From Bacteroidales bacterium (GTDB lineage: Bacteria > Bacteroidota > Bacteroidia > Bacteroidales > P3), in contig JAFXMW010000014.1 of assembly GCA_017530105.1 (NCBI GenBank), positions 1-44,149 of the forward strand: 44,149 bases of DNA, given 5' to 3'. Positions 15,841 through 25,299 of the stretch are shown piece by piece; the first letter of the stretch is position 1, and each line of letters begins with the position of its first letter. Below the pieces are notes generated by a model. That model saw only the letters and a program-made list of their open reading frames with translations, searched no databases and had not been told where the DNA came from. The translations under genes were made by a program, and so were the position numbers.

Positions 15841-15884
15841 TAATGCTTGGAAAGGCAATTGACTTCGAAATAATCCAAGCATTA
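15841..15884 (+). promoter_or_regulatory. Hairpin overlapping the start codon of the restriction-modification gene
   Basis: TAATGCTTGGA (15841-15851) is the exact reverse complement of TCCAAGCATTA (15874-15884); the last base is the A of the ATG. The 22-nt loop is unpaired. Such a stem would hide the initiation region and could limit translation. Confidence 0.55.
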
Positions 15885-17782
15885 TGGCAAAAGAAAAGAA
15901 GACAGACATCATTGTGGCAGGACTTCTTGCAGAGGCTGGCATAGATGCAACGCCTAACGAAAGTTCCATTCGTGAGATAAACGATGCACTGAAAACGGCC
16001 TCAAAGCGCGATACTGGTAGGATGGGTTTTCCAGAGTATGTGGCACAGTCGGGCGATTTCATTCTTGTAATAGAAGACAAGGCAGAGGCTGAGTATCAGG
16101 CAAAGTATATTTACGGAAAGAACGACACCTTGCTCATGGATACACCCAGCAAAGAGAGGTATGCTGAAAATGGAGCCCTGCATTATGCACTAAAAATCAT
16201 ACAGGGCACAAACTTCAAACGCGTCATAGCCTTTGGCTGTTCGGGTACGGAAAAGGAGCGTCTGCGCATCCGTCCTATCTACGTTAGTCCTACTGGCTAT
16301 AAGTTGATGCCCATGGTCAGGGATTTTTCTTGGTTTGCCGCTGATAAGATAGAGCGTTACTATAAGGAGAAGATCTGCGGAAACAAACCCATCGAACAGG
16401 TCGAATTGGAGGAAATCATCTGTCGTGCAGGAAAATTGCACGAAGATTTGCGCAACTACGGACAGTTGGGCGATACAGAGAAGCCGCTGGTTGTTTCGGC
16501 AATTCTCCTTGCCCTACAAGAGGATAGTTTCAGTACGGAAGACTTGACTACGGATAAAGTCAAGACCGACGGCATGAAAATATATGAGGCTCTCTCCACC
16601 CACCTCGACCGAGTGAAGGTGCAACCAGAGGTGAAAAAACAGCGGGTCCTCGACCAATTCGCACTCATTAAGAACCGTCCCCATCTATCGGAAGAAAATA
16701 AGCAATTAGGCAAGTCCCCGCTGCACTACTTTGCCGAATATATCAATTCGAACATTCTTACCGCCATCACAAACAATTCACCAGAAGACGTACTCGGACG
16801 TTTCTATGGTGAGTTTATCCGTTATAGTGGCGGTGACGGGCAGACATTGGGGGTAGTCCTCACGCCGAAACATATTACAGAACTTTTCACAGAGCTGGTT
16901 GATGTACGTCCCGACGACAACGTCTTTGACCCCTGTTGTGGAACGGGAGGATTTCTTATTGCCGCCCTTCATAGAATGCTTACGCTGGCGCCAGCTTCCC
17001 AACACGAATTCATTCGCAAGAACAATCTGCATGGAATAGAACTGAGAGACGATATGTTTGCCATTGCCACCACCAACATGATTCTACGTGGGGATGGAAA
17101 AAGCAACCTCATTTGTCAAGACTTCTTGAAGCAGGACGAGGCAAAACTGCGTAACAAACATTTCACCGTAGGACTTATGAATCCGCCTTACTCACAGGGG
17201 AAGGTGAAGGAGACAGCGCACCTGACGGAATTGAAATTCATCTGCCATCTGCTCGACTCTTTGGCCGACGGAGCGCGTTGTGCCGTTATTGTGCCGCAAA
17301 GCACAATGGTGGGAAAATCGAATGAGGACAAAGAGGATAAGCGATATATTCTCGCACACCATACTCTTGAAGGTGTTATTACACTCAATCCGCAGACATT
17401 TTATGGAGTGGGAGTTAATCCCGTCATAGCAGTATTTACAGCTCACTATCCGCACGACCAATACGCCAAGTTTATCGACTTTAAAGATGATGGTTATGAG
17501 GTGTTTCCTCATGTAGGGTTGTTGCCCACTTCACGTGCTGCCGAGCGACGGAAACTGTTGTTGGAATGTTGGTCAAAGGGTCGTCCTGCACCTGTCAGTT
17601 TTATGGTGCAGAGCAAGGTAGAGGCTGATGATGAGTGGTTGCACTCATTCTACTATTTTAATGAGGAGATTCCCACCGATGCCGACTTCGAGCAAGCAAT
17701 GGCCGATTATCTCACATTTGAGTTCTCAATGATTACGCATGGCAGAGGTTATCTGTTTGAAAGAAAGGAGGCTGGCGAGTGA
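15884..17782 (+). CDS. BcgI-like Type IIB restriction-modification enzyme, nuclease-methylase (A) subunit
   Basis: A 632-residue fusion. Residues ~45-70 carry a nuclease-type motif FPEYVAQSGDFILVIEDK (Pro50-Glu51 ... Glu64-Asp65-Lys66), matching the PE-(X)n-ExK signature of the BcgI A subunit. Then come N6-adenine methylase motif I (FDPCCGTGGF, about residue 348) and motif IV NPPY (432-435), in an HsdM-like domain. The BcgI A and B subunits are, from memory, about 637 and 341 residues, close to the 632 and 348 here. Members methylate adenine in a bipartite site and cut on both sides of it, needing S-adenosylmethionine and Mg2+. There is no separate hsdR gene. A plain Type I HsdM is the main alternative, but the N-terminal motif argues against it. 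Confidence 0.8.
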   Translation: MAKEKKTDIIVAGLLAEAGIDATPNESSIREINDALKTASKRDTGRMGFPEYVAQSGDFILVIEDKAEAEYQAKYIYGKNDTLLMDTPSKERYAENGALHYALKIIQGTNFKRVIAFGCSGTEKERLRIRPIYVSPTGYKLMPMVRDFSWFAADKIERYYKEKICGNKPIEQVELEEIICRAGKLHEDLRNYGQLGDTEKPLVVSAILLALQEDSFSTEDLTTDKVKTDGMKIYEALSTHLDRVKVQPEVKKQRVLDQFALIKNRPHLSEENKQLGKSPLHYFAEYINSNILTAITNNSPEDVLGRFYGEFIRYSGGDGQTLGVVLTPKHITELFTELVDVRPDDNVFDPCCGTGGFLIAALHRMLTLAPASQHEFIRKNNLHGIELRDDMFAIATTNMILRGDGKSNLICQDFLKQDEAKLRNKHFTVGLMNPPYSQGKVKETAHLTELKFICHLLDSLADGARCAVIVPQSTMVGKSNEDKEDKRYILAHHTLEGVITLNPQTFYGVGVNPVIAVFTAHYPHDQYAKFIDFKDDGYEVFPHVGLLPTSRAAERRKLLLECWSKGRPAPVSFMVQSKVEADDEWLHSFYYFNEEIPTDADFEQAMADYLTFEFSMITHGRGYLFERKEAGE

Positions 17783-18825
17783 AACAAATAAAAGATTTCA
17801 AGTGGAAAGCTGTTTTGTTAAGCGAATTATTCTACTTCGACAAGGGCAATCAAAATAATATGGGCACAATGCAAGACGGTGATATTCCTCTCGTATCGGC
17901 CAAGAAGTGCGATAACGGCTATAAGGCGTTCATATCCGAAAACGGGAAAAGACTTTATGAAGGACATTGCATTACATTGAACAATGATGGAGATGGCGGA
18001 GCGGGATTGGCTTACTATCAGCCTATAAAGATGGCATTAGATTCCCATGTCACAGCCCTCATTCCAAAAGTTCCGTTGAGTAAACACGCAATGCTTTTTA
18101 TTGCACGAAGTATTTCAATGCAACGTTCTTTGTTTGGTCATGGTCGCAGTATTAATATGGCAAGGTTGCGCATATTCAGGTTAATGCTGCCTATGGATGG
18201 AAACAGCCAACCCGACTATGCGTTTATGGAAGAGTATATGATGGCAGTTGAAAAACGCCTCCTGATGCAATATGTAGCCTATTTGACGCGCATTTGCAAC
18301 CAAGTTGAAATGGATTTGTCAGAAAAGAAATGGAGGGCTTTTGCTATTTACAATGTGTTCTCCGACATAAAACGAGGAAAACGTCTAAAAACAGGCGACC
18401 ACATTGTAGGTGATACTGCCTATGTGTCGTCCTCGGCATTGAATAATGGTGTAGATGGATTTATTAGCAACACGGTTGGAGTTCGAATTTTTGACAATTG
18501 CATTACATTGGCAAATAGTGGAAGTGTGGGAAAGGCGTTCTATCATCCATATATTTTTGTGGCTAGCGACCATGTAACTAAGTTAAAGAACGAGTGTTTT
18601 ACAAAATACATTTATTTGTTTATTGTTACAGTTGCTAATAGACTGTCTGAAAAGTATAGTTATAATCGAGAAATCAATGATAAGCGACTTGAACGAGAGA
18701 AAATAATGCTTCCAATTGACGAAAACGGGCAGCCCGATTTCGACTATATGGAGAAGTACATGCAAAAACACGAGGCACTTCTTTTAAATCGATATATTAA
18801 AGCAAAAATACGTCCCCGGTTTTAA
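17779..18825 (+). CDS. BcgI-like specificity (B) subunit, HsdS-type with two target-recognition domains
   Basis: A 348-residue HsdS-like protein made of two repeated halves. Each starts with a W(K/R)A...F sequence (residues ~9 and ~185), has a target-recognition domain (IPLVSAKKCDNGYKAFI; TAYVSSSALNNGVDGFI), and ends with an LP(M/I)D.NGQPD/NSQPD...Y(M) helix (RLMLPMDGNSQPDYAFMEEY; KIMLPIDENGQPDFDYMEKY). Each half would read one half of a bipartite DNA site. The GTG start overlaps the upstream stop (GTGA), so translation is coupled and the two proteins should form one complex. No second hsdS copy or recombinase is nearby, so shuffling is not indicated. Confidence 0.85.
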   Translation: MKQIKDFKWKAVLLSELFYFDKGNQNNMGTMQDGDIPLVSAKKCDNGYKAFISENGKRLYEGHCITLNNDGDGGAGLAYYQPIKMALDSHVTALIPKVPLSKHAMLFIARSISMQRSLFGHGRSINMARLRIFRLMLPMDGNSQPDYAFMEEYMMAVEKRLLMQYVAYLTRICNQVEMDLSEKKWRAFAIYNVFSDIKRGKRLKTGDHIVGDTAYVSSSALNNGVDGFISNTVGVRIFDNCITLANSGSVGKAFYHPYIFVASDHVTKLKNECFTKYIYLFIVTVANRLSEKYSYNREINDKRLEREKIMLPIDENGQPDFDYMEKYMQKHEALLLNRYIKAKIRPRF

Positions 18826-19207
18826 TATCACAAAGGGCAAAGGGGGTAAGGAGTTTGTCCGATATAGTTCGTATGGGACAAGTAATTATCATTGTTATCG
18901 GTGCCGATATTTAACCCAAAGTGGCAGCATGTTTCATTAAAATAGACACCCGTTTTTGCCATTTTGGGGTATAACTATATCAGACGGGCATAAGTGTGCC
19001 TTCGCTTTAGGTTTACTCTTAGGAGTGAATATGGAGCGTCCCCAATGTCCACCCACTCTGAGATGACTATACACCGATAGAATATTCAAAAAGCAAAAAC
19101 TGCCAACTGCCACAATGAAAGAGGATAAATTGTTTGTTTATCAAAAGATTTATCGTATTTTTATATGATTTAATATTCGGCAGGGGCAATAATCAAATTA
19201 TTTTGTG
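18826..19207. other. Intergenic region without recognisable gene
   Basis: About 380 nt after the restriction-modification pair. It holds small palindromes only: TTGTCC/GGACAA around 18855-18880 and TATCGG-TG-CCGATA at 18896-18909. Short frames such as the one starting at 18928 lead to nothing I recognise. It becomes AT-rich toward the next promoter. It could be a decayed gene or insertion scar. Confidence 0.4.
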
Positions 19208-19215
19208 TAAATTTG
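19208..19215 (+). promoter_or_regulatory. -7 element of the T9SS plug gene
   Basis: TAAATTTG fits TAnnTTTG. It is only ~20 nt before the ATG at 19235, which argues for a very short leader and against the TTG at 19232 as start. Confidence 0.5.
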
Positions 19216-19234
19216 CATGTTATAATTTGACTTG

Positions 19235-20515
19235 ATGAATAGGCGTATTATATTAGTGTTCATTGTGTTGTTTGCGACAGCGTTGGGCTGCTGCAGGGGT
19301 GCGTTTGCGCAGGTGGTGACAGATTCCAATTGGACGGAGCGGGTGAAGACTGTGTCTTTGTGCCGCGGGGGCGTGGAGCTGGAGCAGCCGGTGTTGACGT
19401 TGGAGGGGGAGGATCGTCTGCTGCTGCGCTTCGACGTGCTGGGGGCTGAGGTGGGCAGCTACCGCTACCGCATCCAACACTGCAACAGCCGTTGGCAGGT
19501 GGACGACCTGGAACCGTTTGAGTTCATCAATGGTTTCGAGGAGGGCCCCATCGAGGGGTATAACAGCTCTTTCACTACAAGGGTGGACTATGTGAATTAT
19601 TACCAGTATATCCCGTCGCAATACAGCCGTTTCCTCGTCTCGGGCAATTACGTGGTGACGGTTTTCGACCCGGACAACGGGGACAGTGTCCTCCTCACAC
19701 GCCGTTTCTGTGTGGTGGAGCAATCGCTGAAGGCTGACGTTCAGGTTACCAATCCTTATGATGGTGCAAGCATAATGCAGCGGAGGGAGGTGGATGTGTC
19801 GCTGGGGGTGAATGACGATTACCGCGGCAGCAACATCCCTCCAACACTCAATCCCGCGTGGTTCGAGGTCGCGGTGCAGCAGAATGGCCGTCTCGACAAT
19901 ATGCGCAGGCTGCAGTTCAGCGGCTATGACGGGGGCGCATTGTGCTACCGTCATCGAAAGGAGAATATCTTTGACGGGGGCAACACCTTCAGATGGTTCG
20001 ACATCAGCAATATCCGCACGGCAATGTACAATGTGGTGAAAATCGAGGACTTCGGGGGCGAATGGTACGCAATGCTCAAGCCCTTAGAGGACAGGTCTGG
20101 CAAGAGTTTCATTACCGAGCAGGTGCTGAACGGGGGGATGAAGGTGAATGTGTGGGACCGCACCAACAAACAGACCGAAGCCGACTATGTGTATGTGAAT
20201 TTCCTTCTGCCTATGCAGTATCCTTTCATGAACGGCAATATCTACGTGGTGGGCGATTTGACCCAATGGCTTTTGGACGAGCGGAGCCGCATGGAATACC
20301 GTCCCGACCTGAAGGCGTACACTCTGAGGCTGCTGCTTAAACAGGGTTACTATTCCTATCAGCTGCTTTTCCTCCCGGTGGGAGAAAAGATGGGGCTAAC
20401 CGCCACCCTTGAGGGTGACCATTACGAAACCCCCAACCTCTACAATGTCTTTGTCTATTATCGTAGCCCCAACGACCGCTACGACCGTCTTGTGGCTTTT
20501 AATCAATACCGTTGA
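19235..20515 (+). CDS. Type IX secretion system plug protein (DUF5103 family)
   Basis: About 426 residues with a signal peptide (MNRRIILVFIVLFATALG...FAQ). The body matches the DUF5103 family: LLLRFDVLGAEVGSYRYRIQHC near the N-terminus, SGNYVVTVFDPD, RRFCVVEQ, a central SNIRTAMYNVVKIEDF, and a C-terminal YVVGDLTQW...EGDHYETPNLYNVFVYYR. The family founder is the plug that closes the SprA (Sov) translocon of the type IX system, on the periplasmic side of the outer membrane. It therefore fits with the T9SS cargo proteins in this window. I chose ATG 19235 over TTG 19232. Confidence 0.85.
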   Translation: MNRRIILVFIVLFATALGCCRGAFAQVVTDSNWTERVKTVSLCRGGVELEQPVLTLEGEDRLLLRFDVLGAEVGSYRYRIQHCNSRWQVDDLEPFEFINGFEEGPIEGYNSSFTTRVDYVNYYQYIPSQYSRFLVSGNYVVTVFDPDNGDSVLLTRRFCVVEQSLKADVQVTNPYDGASIMQRREVDVSLGVNDDYRGSNIPPTLNPAWFEVAVQQNGRLDNMRRLQFSGYDGGALCYRHRKENIFDGGNTFRWFDISNIRTAMYNVVKIEDFGGEWYAMLKPLEDRSGKSFITEQVLNGGMKVNVWDRTNKQTEADYVYVNFLLPMQYPFMNGNIYVVGDLTQWLLDERSRMEYRPDLKAYTLRLLLKQGYYSYQLLFLPVGEKMGLTATLEGDHYETPNLYNVFVYYRSPNDRYDRLVAFNQYR

Positions 20516-20520
20516 GATTT

Positions 20521-20556
20521 TTAACATGAATTACCATCAATAACCATTAATAATTA
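20521..20556 (-). repeat. Partial inverted copy of the 73-bp repeat
   Basis: The reverse complement reads TAATTATTAATGG-TTATTGATGG-TAATTCATGTTAA and matches the 3' half of the repeat at 13068 and 14014 with one mismatch. It lies just after the plug gene. Confidence 0.75.
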
Positions 20557-20640
20557 AATGAAGGGAGGTTCTATATATCAGTTTTGTGTCGTTTATTCTC
20601 CGCTGACGCTATCAAAGTACCACAGGCACTTCTTCATCTG

Positions 20641-20730
20641 TCGGGACGCACTCCGTCGTCTCAGACAATCACGGCACTGCGCCTAACGGCTTGTACCGTG
20701 TTATTGAAAGTCTCACCTCTTCGAGGTGGT
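20641..20730 (+). repeat. Dispersed intergenic repeat, copy A
   Basis: Contains CGGGACGC, CGGCACTGCGC, CTTGTACCGTGTTATTGA and a hairpin CACCTC-TTC-GAGGTG (20714-20728). The same series occurs in inverted orientation at 42467-42559. Confidence 0.65.
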
Positions 20731-20776
20731 TTATGAAATTGAAAATTGAAATATATAAATAAAGCTATCAATCATC

Positions 20777-23700
20777 ATGCGTAAAGTTCTGTTTTTATTA
20801 CTCGTTTTGGTTTATACCGCCGGGGCTATGGCCGCGCCGGTAAGGTATATGCCTGTCGTCAGGATTCAGCCCAACGGCGACACGCTGCATTGTTTTGTTT
20901 CGGGCGACGAATTCTACCACCGTCTTCACGATGCCGACGGTTTCACCATAATCCAGGATTCGGAAAGCGGCCAGTATGTCTATGCCGAGCCTGACCATCA
21001 AGTCCCGACGGGCATGAGGCCGACCCAATTGGTCCCCGGACGTGACAACCCCGCCTTGGCTGGTCTGTCGCCCAATCTTGTCCCCAGCAGGGAGGTTCTT
21101 GCACAACTGCATGGGGGTTGGGATGTCCCTGAGAAGTATCGGCCCGCACAACCCAAGACCGGCGGCCGTAACCATGGTGTGCTCAACAATATTGTCATCT
21201 TTATCCGTTTCAGCGACGAGACGGTGTGCACCACCACCCCGATGGACACCATCGATGCAATGTTCAACGACAGTACGGCCAATGCGGTGTCGATGTACAG
21301 GTATTTCCAAGCTGCCAGCTACAACAATCTCCGTATCGTTACCCATTATTATCCCAACCCGTCGGGCGGCACGGTTCTGTCGTATCAGGATTCCCATCCC
21401 AGGGGGTATTTCCAGCCTTACGTGGCTTATTCCAACCCCAATGGATATACCACGGAGAACCAGCGTCGTGCGCGTGAATTCACGCTTTTGGAGAATGCCG
21501 TCAACTGGGTGAATACTTTTCATCCGGTCGACTCGACCCTCGACCTCGACATGGACAACGACGGCATGGTGGATAACATCTGTTTTCTGGTTAGCGGGAC
21601 CTTTACGGGATGGAGCGATATGCTCTGGCCGCACAAGTGGAGCCTTTGGGACAGGAATGTCTATATCAATGGCAAACGTGTCTACACCTATAATTTTCAA
21701 TTGACGGGTTCGGGAGAACACTATTTCAGCGTCAGCACCTTCTGCCACGAAATGACCCACACTCTCGGAGCCCCCGATATTTATCATTACAACAACTATA
21801 CCTCGGTGTCGCCCGGTGGGGCGTGGGATTTGATGAACTCCAACATGACGCCTCCGCAGCAGACCAATTCGTTTTTCAAGTATTATTATTTGAACTGGTT
21901 CGACAGCATCCCGGTTATTGAGGACTCGGGCACATACACGCTTTCGTCACTGGGGTCGGGTCCCAACAACGCAGTGAGGATTGCCTCGGCCGACCCCCAT
22001 CAGTGGTATATCCTCGAGTATCGCAATTACAGCGACCCCTTCGACTCGTCGATACCCGGGCGGGGGCTCCTGATATGGCGCTACAACGACAACCCTATTG
22101 CCGACAACGCCGCTTTCAACAACGGCGACACGGCGCACCAACTGTGGCTCTTCCGTCCCAATAGTTCGAATGACATAACCGATGGGTCAGTCTCACAGGC
22201 GGGCTTCGGGGTGAGCGGCCGCTATAGTTTCAACGCCACCTCCAACCCGCATCCCTATCTGTGTGACGGAACCCCCGACACCACTTTCAGCATCACCGAC
22301 ATCCATGTCGACGGTCCTTCCTACCAAACCGTAACGTTCACTTTTACCCCACATGTTCATTACAGTTGTGGAAGAATAGCAGATTACCCCTATTCGCAGG
22401 GCTTTGAGACGGGTAGCACCGGTTGTTGGACGGCCATAAGCCAAAACACCTCCAACAGTGGCAGTATGGGCGTGATAGATGCTTCGAGCGGCAACTCCCC
22501 CCATTCGGGCAACTACCTGTTCCGTTTCAGCAGCTACCATTCGGCCGACAATTATAACCAATATCTCATTTCGCCCCGTTTGCAGCATCTCAACTCTTTG
22601 CGTCTAAGGTTTTACTACCGTCGCTCCGTTGACGCTGCCGAGCATTTCTGCGTCAAATACTCCACCACTTCCCCTTCGCCTGAATCCTTCACCGCCACCC
22701 TTGCCAGCGTTTCGGTCAACTCCGGCGGATGGCAACTCTGCGACCTCACGCTCCCGGCCGAAGCCAAGTATGTGGCTATTGACTATTGCTCCAATTACCA
22801 GTATTACCTCTATATCGACGACATCGAGCTGCGCGACACCATCACCAACGACACCCTCGTCCGTGACACCGCCTACATCTACATCCAGGATACCCTCACG
22901 CAGGTTCACCACGACTCCGTTTTCGTTTTAGTCCACGACACCCTCACGCATGTCTTTGCCGACACCATTTTCACCTATCTCACCGATACCATCTCTTTCA
23001 CTCCCGTCGACACTATTGTCATCTACACTTACGACACTGTTCTCTACATCCCGCAAAAACACGAGGTGTTGGTGGCTCCCAACGAAGCGCTCCGCGGCAA
23101 GACCTCGGGCAGCGGCCATTTCCTGCATGGTACCAAACTACAGATTGCCGCAATCCCCAATCCCGGATACCGTTTTAGCTTTTGGATGGACGGCAACACT
23201 GAGAATCCACGCACCATCACAGTTTATGACGATTTGCTATACAATGCTTTCTTCTCCGAAAAGGACGCCGGTGGCGAAACCAAATCTGTCATCTATATCC
23301 ACGACACACTTATCGTGCGTGACACATTCTGGACTACGCGCTACGACACCATCACAGTCTTCCTCCACGATACCACGTGGCTCTCACGGCACGATACACT
23401 CTATCTCACTGTCCGTGACACCCTCTGGATTCCCAACCCTGTTCATGACACCGTCATTCTGCCTGTCCACGAGACCTATTACAATGACACCATCACCTAT
23501 TTCCCCTTGACCGTACTCTCGGCCGACACCTCCATGGGACTTGTGGCCGGCAGCGGGCAGTTCCCGCTCCACACACCCGTGCAGCTCGGGGCGGTACCTC
23601 TTCCCGGATACCATTTCGTCAGGTGGTCGGATAACTCTACCGACAACCCCAAAACCGTCACCGTAGAACCGGGGGCTGTGTTTACGGGCTATTTCGCCGT

Positions 23701-23953
23701 GGGCGATCCCGTCTCTGTCGAGCCGCCAGTTCTCACGTCACAAATCAAGGTGTTTACTGTCGACTCCCGTATTGTTGTCCAGGCTCCCGCCAATCTCCCG
23801 ATATTCATCTACAATGTTCAGGGACAACGTATGTCGACCTTCGGCACATTCCCCTACAACACCGTCGTCAACAGGGCTTCGGCTCCTCTGCCCACAGGTG
23901 TCTACCTGGTGCAGATGGGTACGTTCCCAACCCAAAAGGTTATGGTCAAATAG
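20777..23953 (+). CDS. Secreted M6-family metalloprotease with T9SS sorting domain
   Basis: A 1058-residue protein. Signal peptide MRKVLFLLLVLVYTAGAMA; the M6 (immune-inhibitor-A-like) domain has the zinc motif CHEMTHTLGAPDIYH (His324, Glu325, His328), after a DMDNDGMVDNICF calcium-type loop. Residues ~540-690 look like a MAM/jelly-roll domain. Then follow low-complexity HDT-type repeats (e.g. YIHDTLIVRDTF, RHDTLYLTVRDTLW) around two InlB-like modules (PNPGYRFSFWMDGNTENP; PLPGYHFVRWSDNSTDNP). The C-terminal ~70 residues are a T9SS type A sorting domain (VFTVDSRIVVQAP ... KVMVK). Predicted role: exported protease attached to or released from the cell surface. miaB follows 14 nt downstream. Confidence 0.9.
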   Translation: MRKVLFLLLVLVYTAGAMAAPVRYMPVVRIQPNGDTLHCFVSGDEFYHRLHDADGFTIIQDSESGQYVYAEPDHQVPTGMRPTQLVPGRDNPALAGLSPNLVPSREVLAQLHGGWDVPEKYRPAQPKTGGRNHGVLNNIVIFIRFSDETVCTTTPMDTIDAMFNDSTANAVSMYRYFQAASYNNLRIVTHYYPNPSGGTVLSYQDSHPRGYFQPYVAYSNPNGYTTENQRRAREFTLLENAVNWVNTFHPVDSTLDLDMDNDGMVDNICFLVSGTFTGWSDMLWPHKWSLWDRNVYINGKRVYTYNFQLTGSGEHYFSVSTFCHEMTHTLGAPDIYHYNNYTSVSPGGAWDLMNSNMTPPQQTNSFFKYYYLNWFDSIPVIEDSGTYTLSSLGSGPNNAVRIASADPHQWYILEYRNYSDPFDSSIPGRGLLIWRYNDNPIADNAAFNNGDTAHQLWLFRPNSSNDITDGSVSQAGFGVSGRYSFNATSNPHPYLCDGTPDTTFSITDIHVDGPSYQTVTFTFTPHVHYSCGRIADYPYSQGFETGSTGCWTAISQNTSNSGSMGVIDASSGNSPHSGNYLFRFSSYHSADNYNQYLISPRLQHLNSLRLRFYYRRSVDAAEHFCVKYSTTSPSPESFTATLASVSVNSGGWQLCDLTLPAEAKYVAIDYCSNYQYYLYIDDIELRDTITNDTLVRDTAYIYIQDTLTQVHHDSVFVLVHDTLTHVFADTIFTYLTDTISFTPVDTIVIYTYDTVLYIPQKHEVLVAPNEALRGKTSGSGHFLHGTKLQIAAIPNPGYRFSFWMDGNTENPRTITVYDDLLYNAFFSEKDAGGETKSVIYIHDTLIVRDTFWTTRYDTITVFLHDTTWLSRHDTLYLTVRDTLWIPNPVHDTVILPVHETYYNDTITYFPLTVLSADTSMGLVAGSGQFPLHTPVQLGAVPLPGYHFVRWSDNSTDNPKTVTVEPGAVFTGYFAVGDPVSVEPPVLTSQIKVFTVDSRIVVQAPANLPIFIYNVQGQRMSTFGTFPYNTVVNRASAPLPTGVYLVQMGTFPTQKVMVK

Positions 23954-23967
23954 CATACACCCAACCC

Positions 23968-25299
23968 ATGTCCGCAGTTTACATCGAAACCTATGGCTGT
24001 CAGATGAACTTTGCCGATAGCGAGATTGTGGCCTCCCTTCTTCAGAAGGCGGGCCACACTGTCGCATCCGATATTGAGCAGGCCGACTACATCCTCATCA
24101 ACACCTGCGCCATCCGCGACAATGCCGAGCAGCGCATCCGCAAACGCCTCCGCGAGCTCCGTGCCCTCCAGCAACGCCACCGTCAAGTGCGTATAGGCAT
24201 CCTCGGTTGCATGGCCGAAAGGCTCCAGAGTCAGCTTATGGTCGAGGAAGAGAATGTCAGTTTCGTGGTAGGCCCCGATTCTTATCGCAGTCTACCCCTT
24301 ATTCTTGACAGAGTGAGACAGGAAAATGTCAAGGCTGCCGAGACGCAACTCAGCACTACCGAGACCTATGCCGACATCGAGCCTGTCCGCCTTTCCTCAA
24401 ATGGCATTTCGGCCTACATCTCCATCATGCGTGGCTGCCAGAACTATTGTGCCTATTGTGTGGTTCCCTATACTCGGGGACGTGAACGCAGCCGCGACCC
24501 GCAAACCATCGTGGACGAGGCTCGCTCACTTTTCAATCAAGGCTACAAAGAGGTCACCCTTCTTGGCCAGAATGTCAACTCCTACCGCTTTGCTTCCCTT
24601 GACGGAAACGAGGTCACAGTCGACTTCCCCGAGCTAATGCACCGCGTGGCTGAAATCAGTCCCTTACTCCGTGTCCGTTTCGCCACTTCCCATCCCAAAG
24701 ACCTCAGCGACAAACTTCTTCAGGTTATGGCCTCCCACGACAATATCTGCAAGTGCATCCATCTTCCGGTTCAAAGCGGCAGCGACCGAATGCTCAAACT
24801 GATGAACCGCCATTACGACTCCGCTTGGTATCTCGACCGTATCGCAGCCATCCGCCGCTACATGCCCGACTGCTCCATCACCACCGATGTCATTGCAGGC
24901 TTCTGTTCCGAAACAGAAGAGGAACATCAAATGACTCTTGACATTTTCCGCAAGGTGCGCTACGACTATGCCTACATGTTCAAATTCTCCATGCGCCCCG
25001 ACACCTATGCCGCCAAACATCTGCACGATGACATTCCCGAAGCCGAAAAAACGCGCCGCCTCGAGGAAATCATCGCCCTTCAGGGGCAGATAGCACTCGA
25101 AAACAACCGCAACGAGATAGGGAAGACTTTCGAAGTGCTGGTAGAGGGCGAGTCGCATCGCAGCAAACAACAGCTCTTTGGCCGCAACAGTCAAAACAAA
25201 GTCATTGTCTTCGACCGTCAGGATGCGCAACCCGGGCAGTATATCCATGTCAAGGTCACCGACTGCACCGCCGCCACGCTCAAAGGGGAGATTGTCTGA
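23968..25299 (+). CDS. miaB: tRNA-2-methylthio-N6-dimethylallyladenosine synthase
   Basis: A 443-residue radical-SAM methylthiotransferase. The N-terminal UPF0004 domain has its three cluster cysteines (TYGCQMN Cys11, INTCAIRD Cys47, GILGCMAERL Cys81). The radical-SAM motif is RGCQNYCAYCVVPYTRGRE (Cys157, Cys161, Cys164), followed by a TIM-barrel core and a C-terminal TRAM domain (VLVEGESHRSKQQLFGRNSQ). It adds the methylthio group to i6A37 of tRNAs reading U-starting codons. The length fits the family. It follows the M6 protease gene with a 14-nt gap, so the two may share a transcript although their functions are unrelated. Confidence 0.95.
   Translation: MSAVYIETYGCQMNFADSEIVASLLQKAGHTVASDIEQADYILINTCAIRDNAEQRIRKRLRELRALQQRHRQVRIGILGCMAERLQSQLMVEEENVSFVVGPDSYRSLPLILDRVRQENVKAAETQLSTTETYADIEPVRLSSNGISAYISIMRGCQNYCAYCVVPYTRGRERSRDPQTIVDEARSLFNQGYKEVTLLGQNVNSYRFASLDGNEVTVDFPELMHRVAEISPLLRVRFATSHPKDLSDKLLQVMASHDNICKCIHLPVQSGSDRMLKLMNRHYDSAWYLDRIAAIRRYMPDCSITTDVIAGFCSETEEEHQMTLDIFRKVRYDYAYMFKFSMRPDTYAAKHLHDDIPEAEKTRRLEEIIALQGQIALENNRNEIGKTFEVLVEGESHRSKQQLFGRNSQNKVIVFDRQDAQPGQYIHVKVTDCTAATLKGEIV

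Noticed and set aside
17779-18825. Phase-variable hsdS shuffling
   Set aside because: Only one specificity gene, no inverted hsdS fragments and no recombinase nearby.
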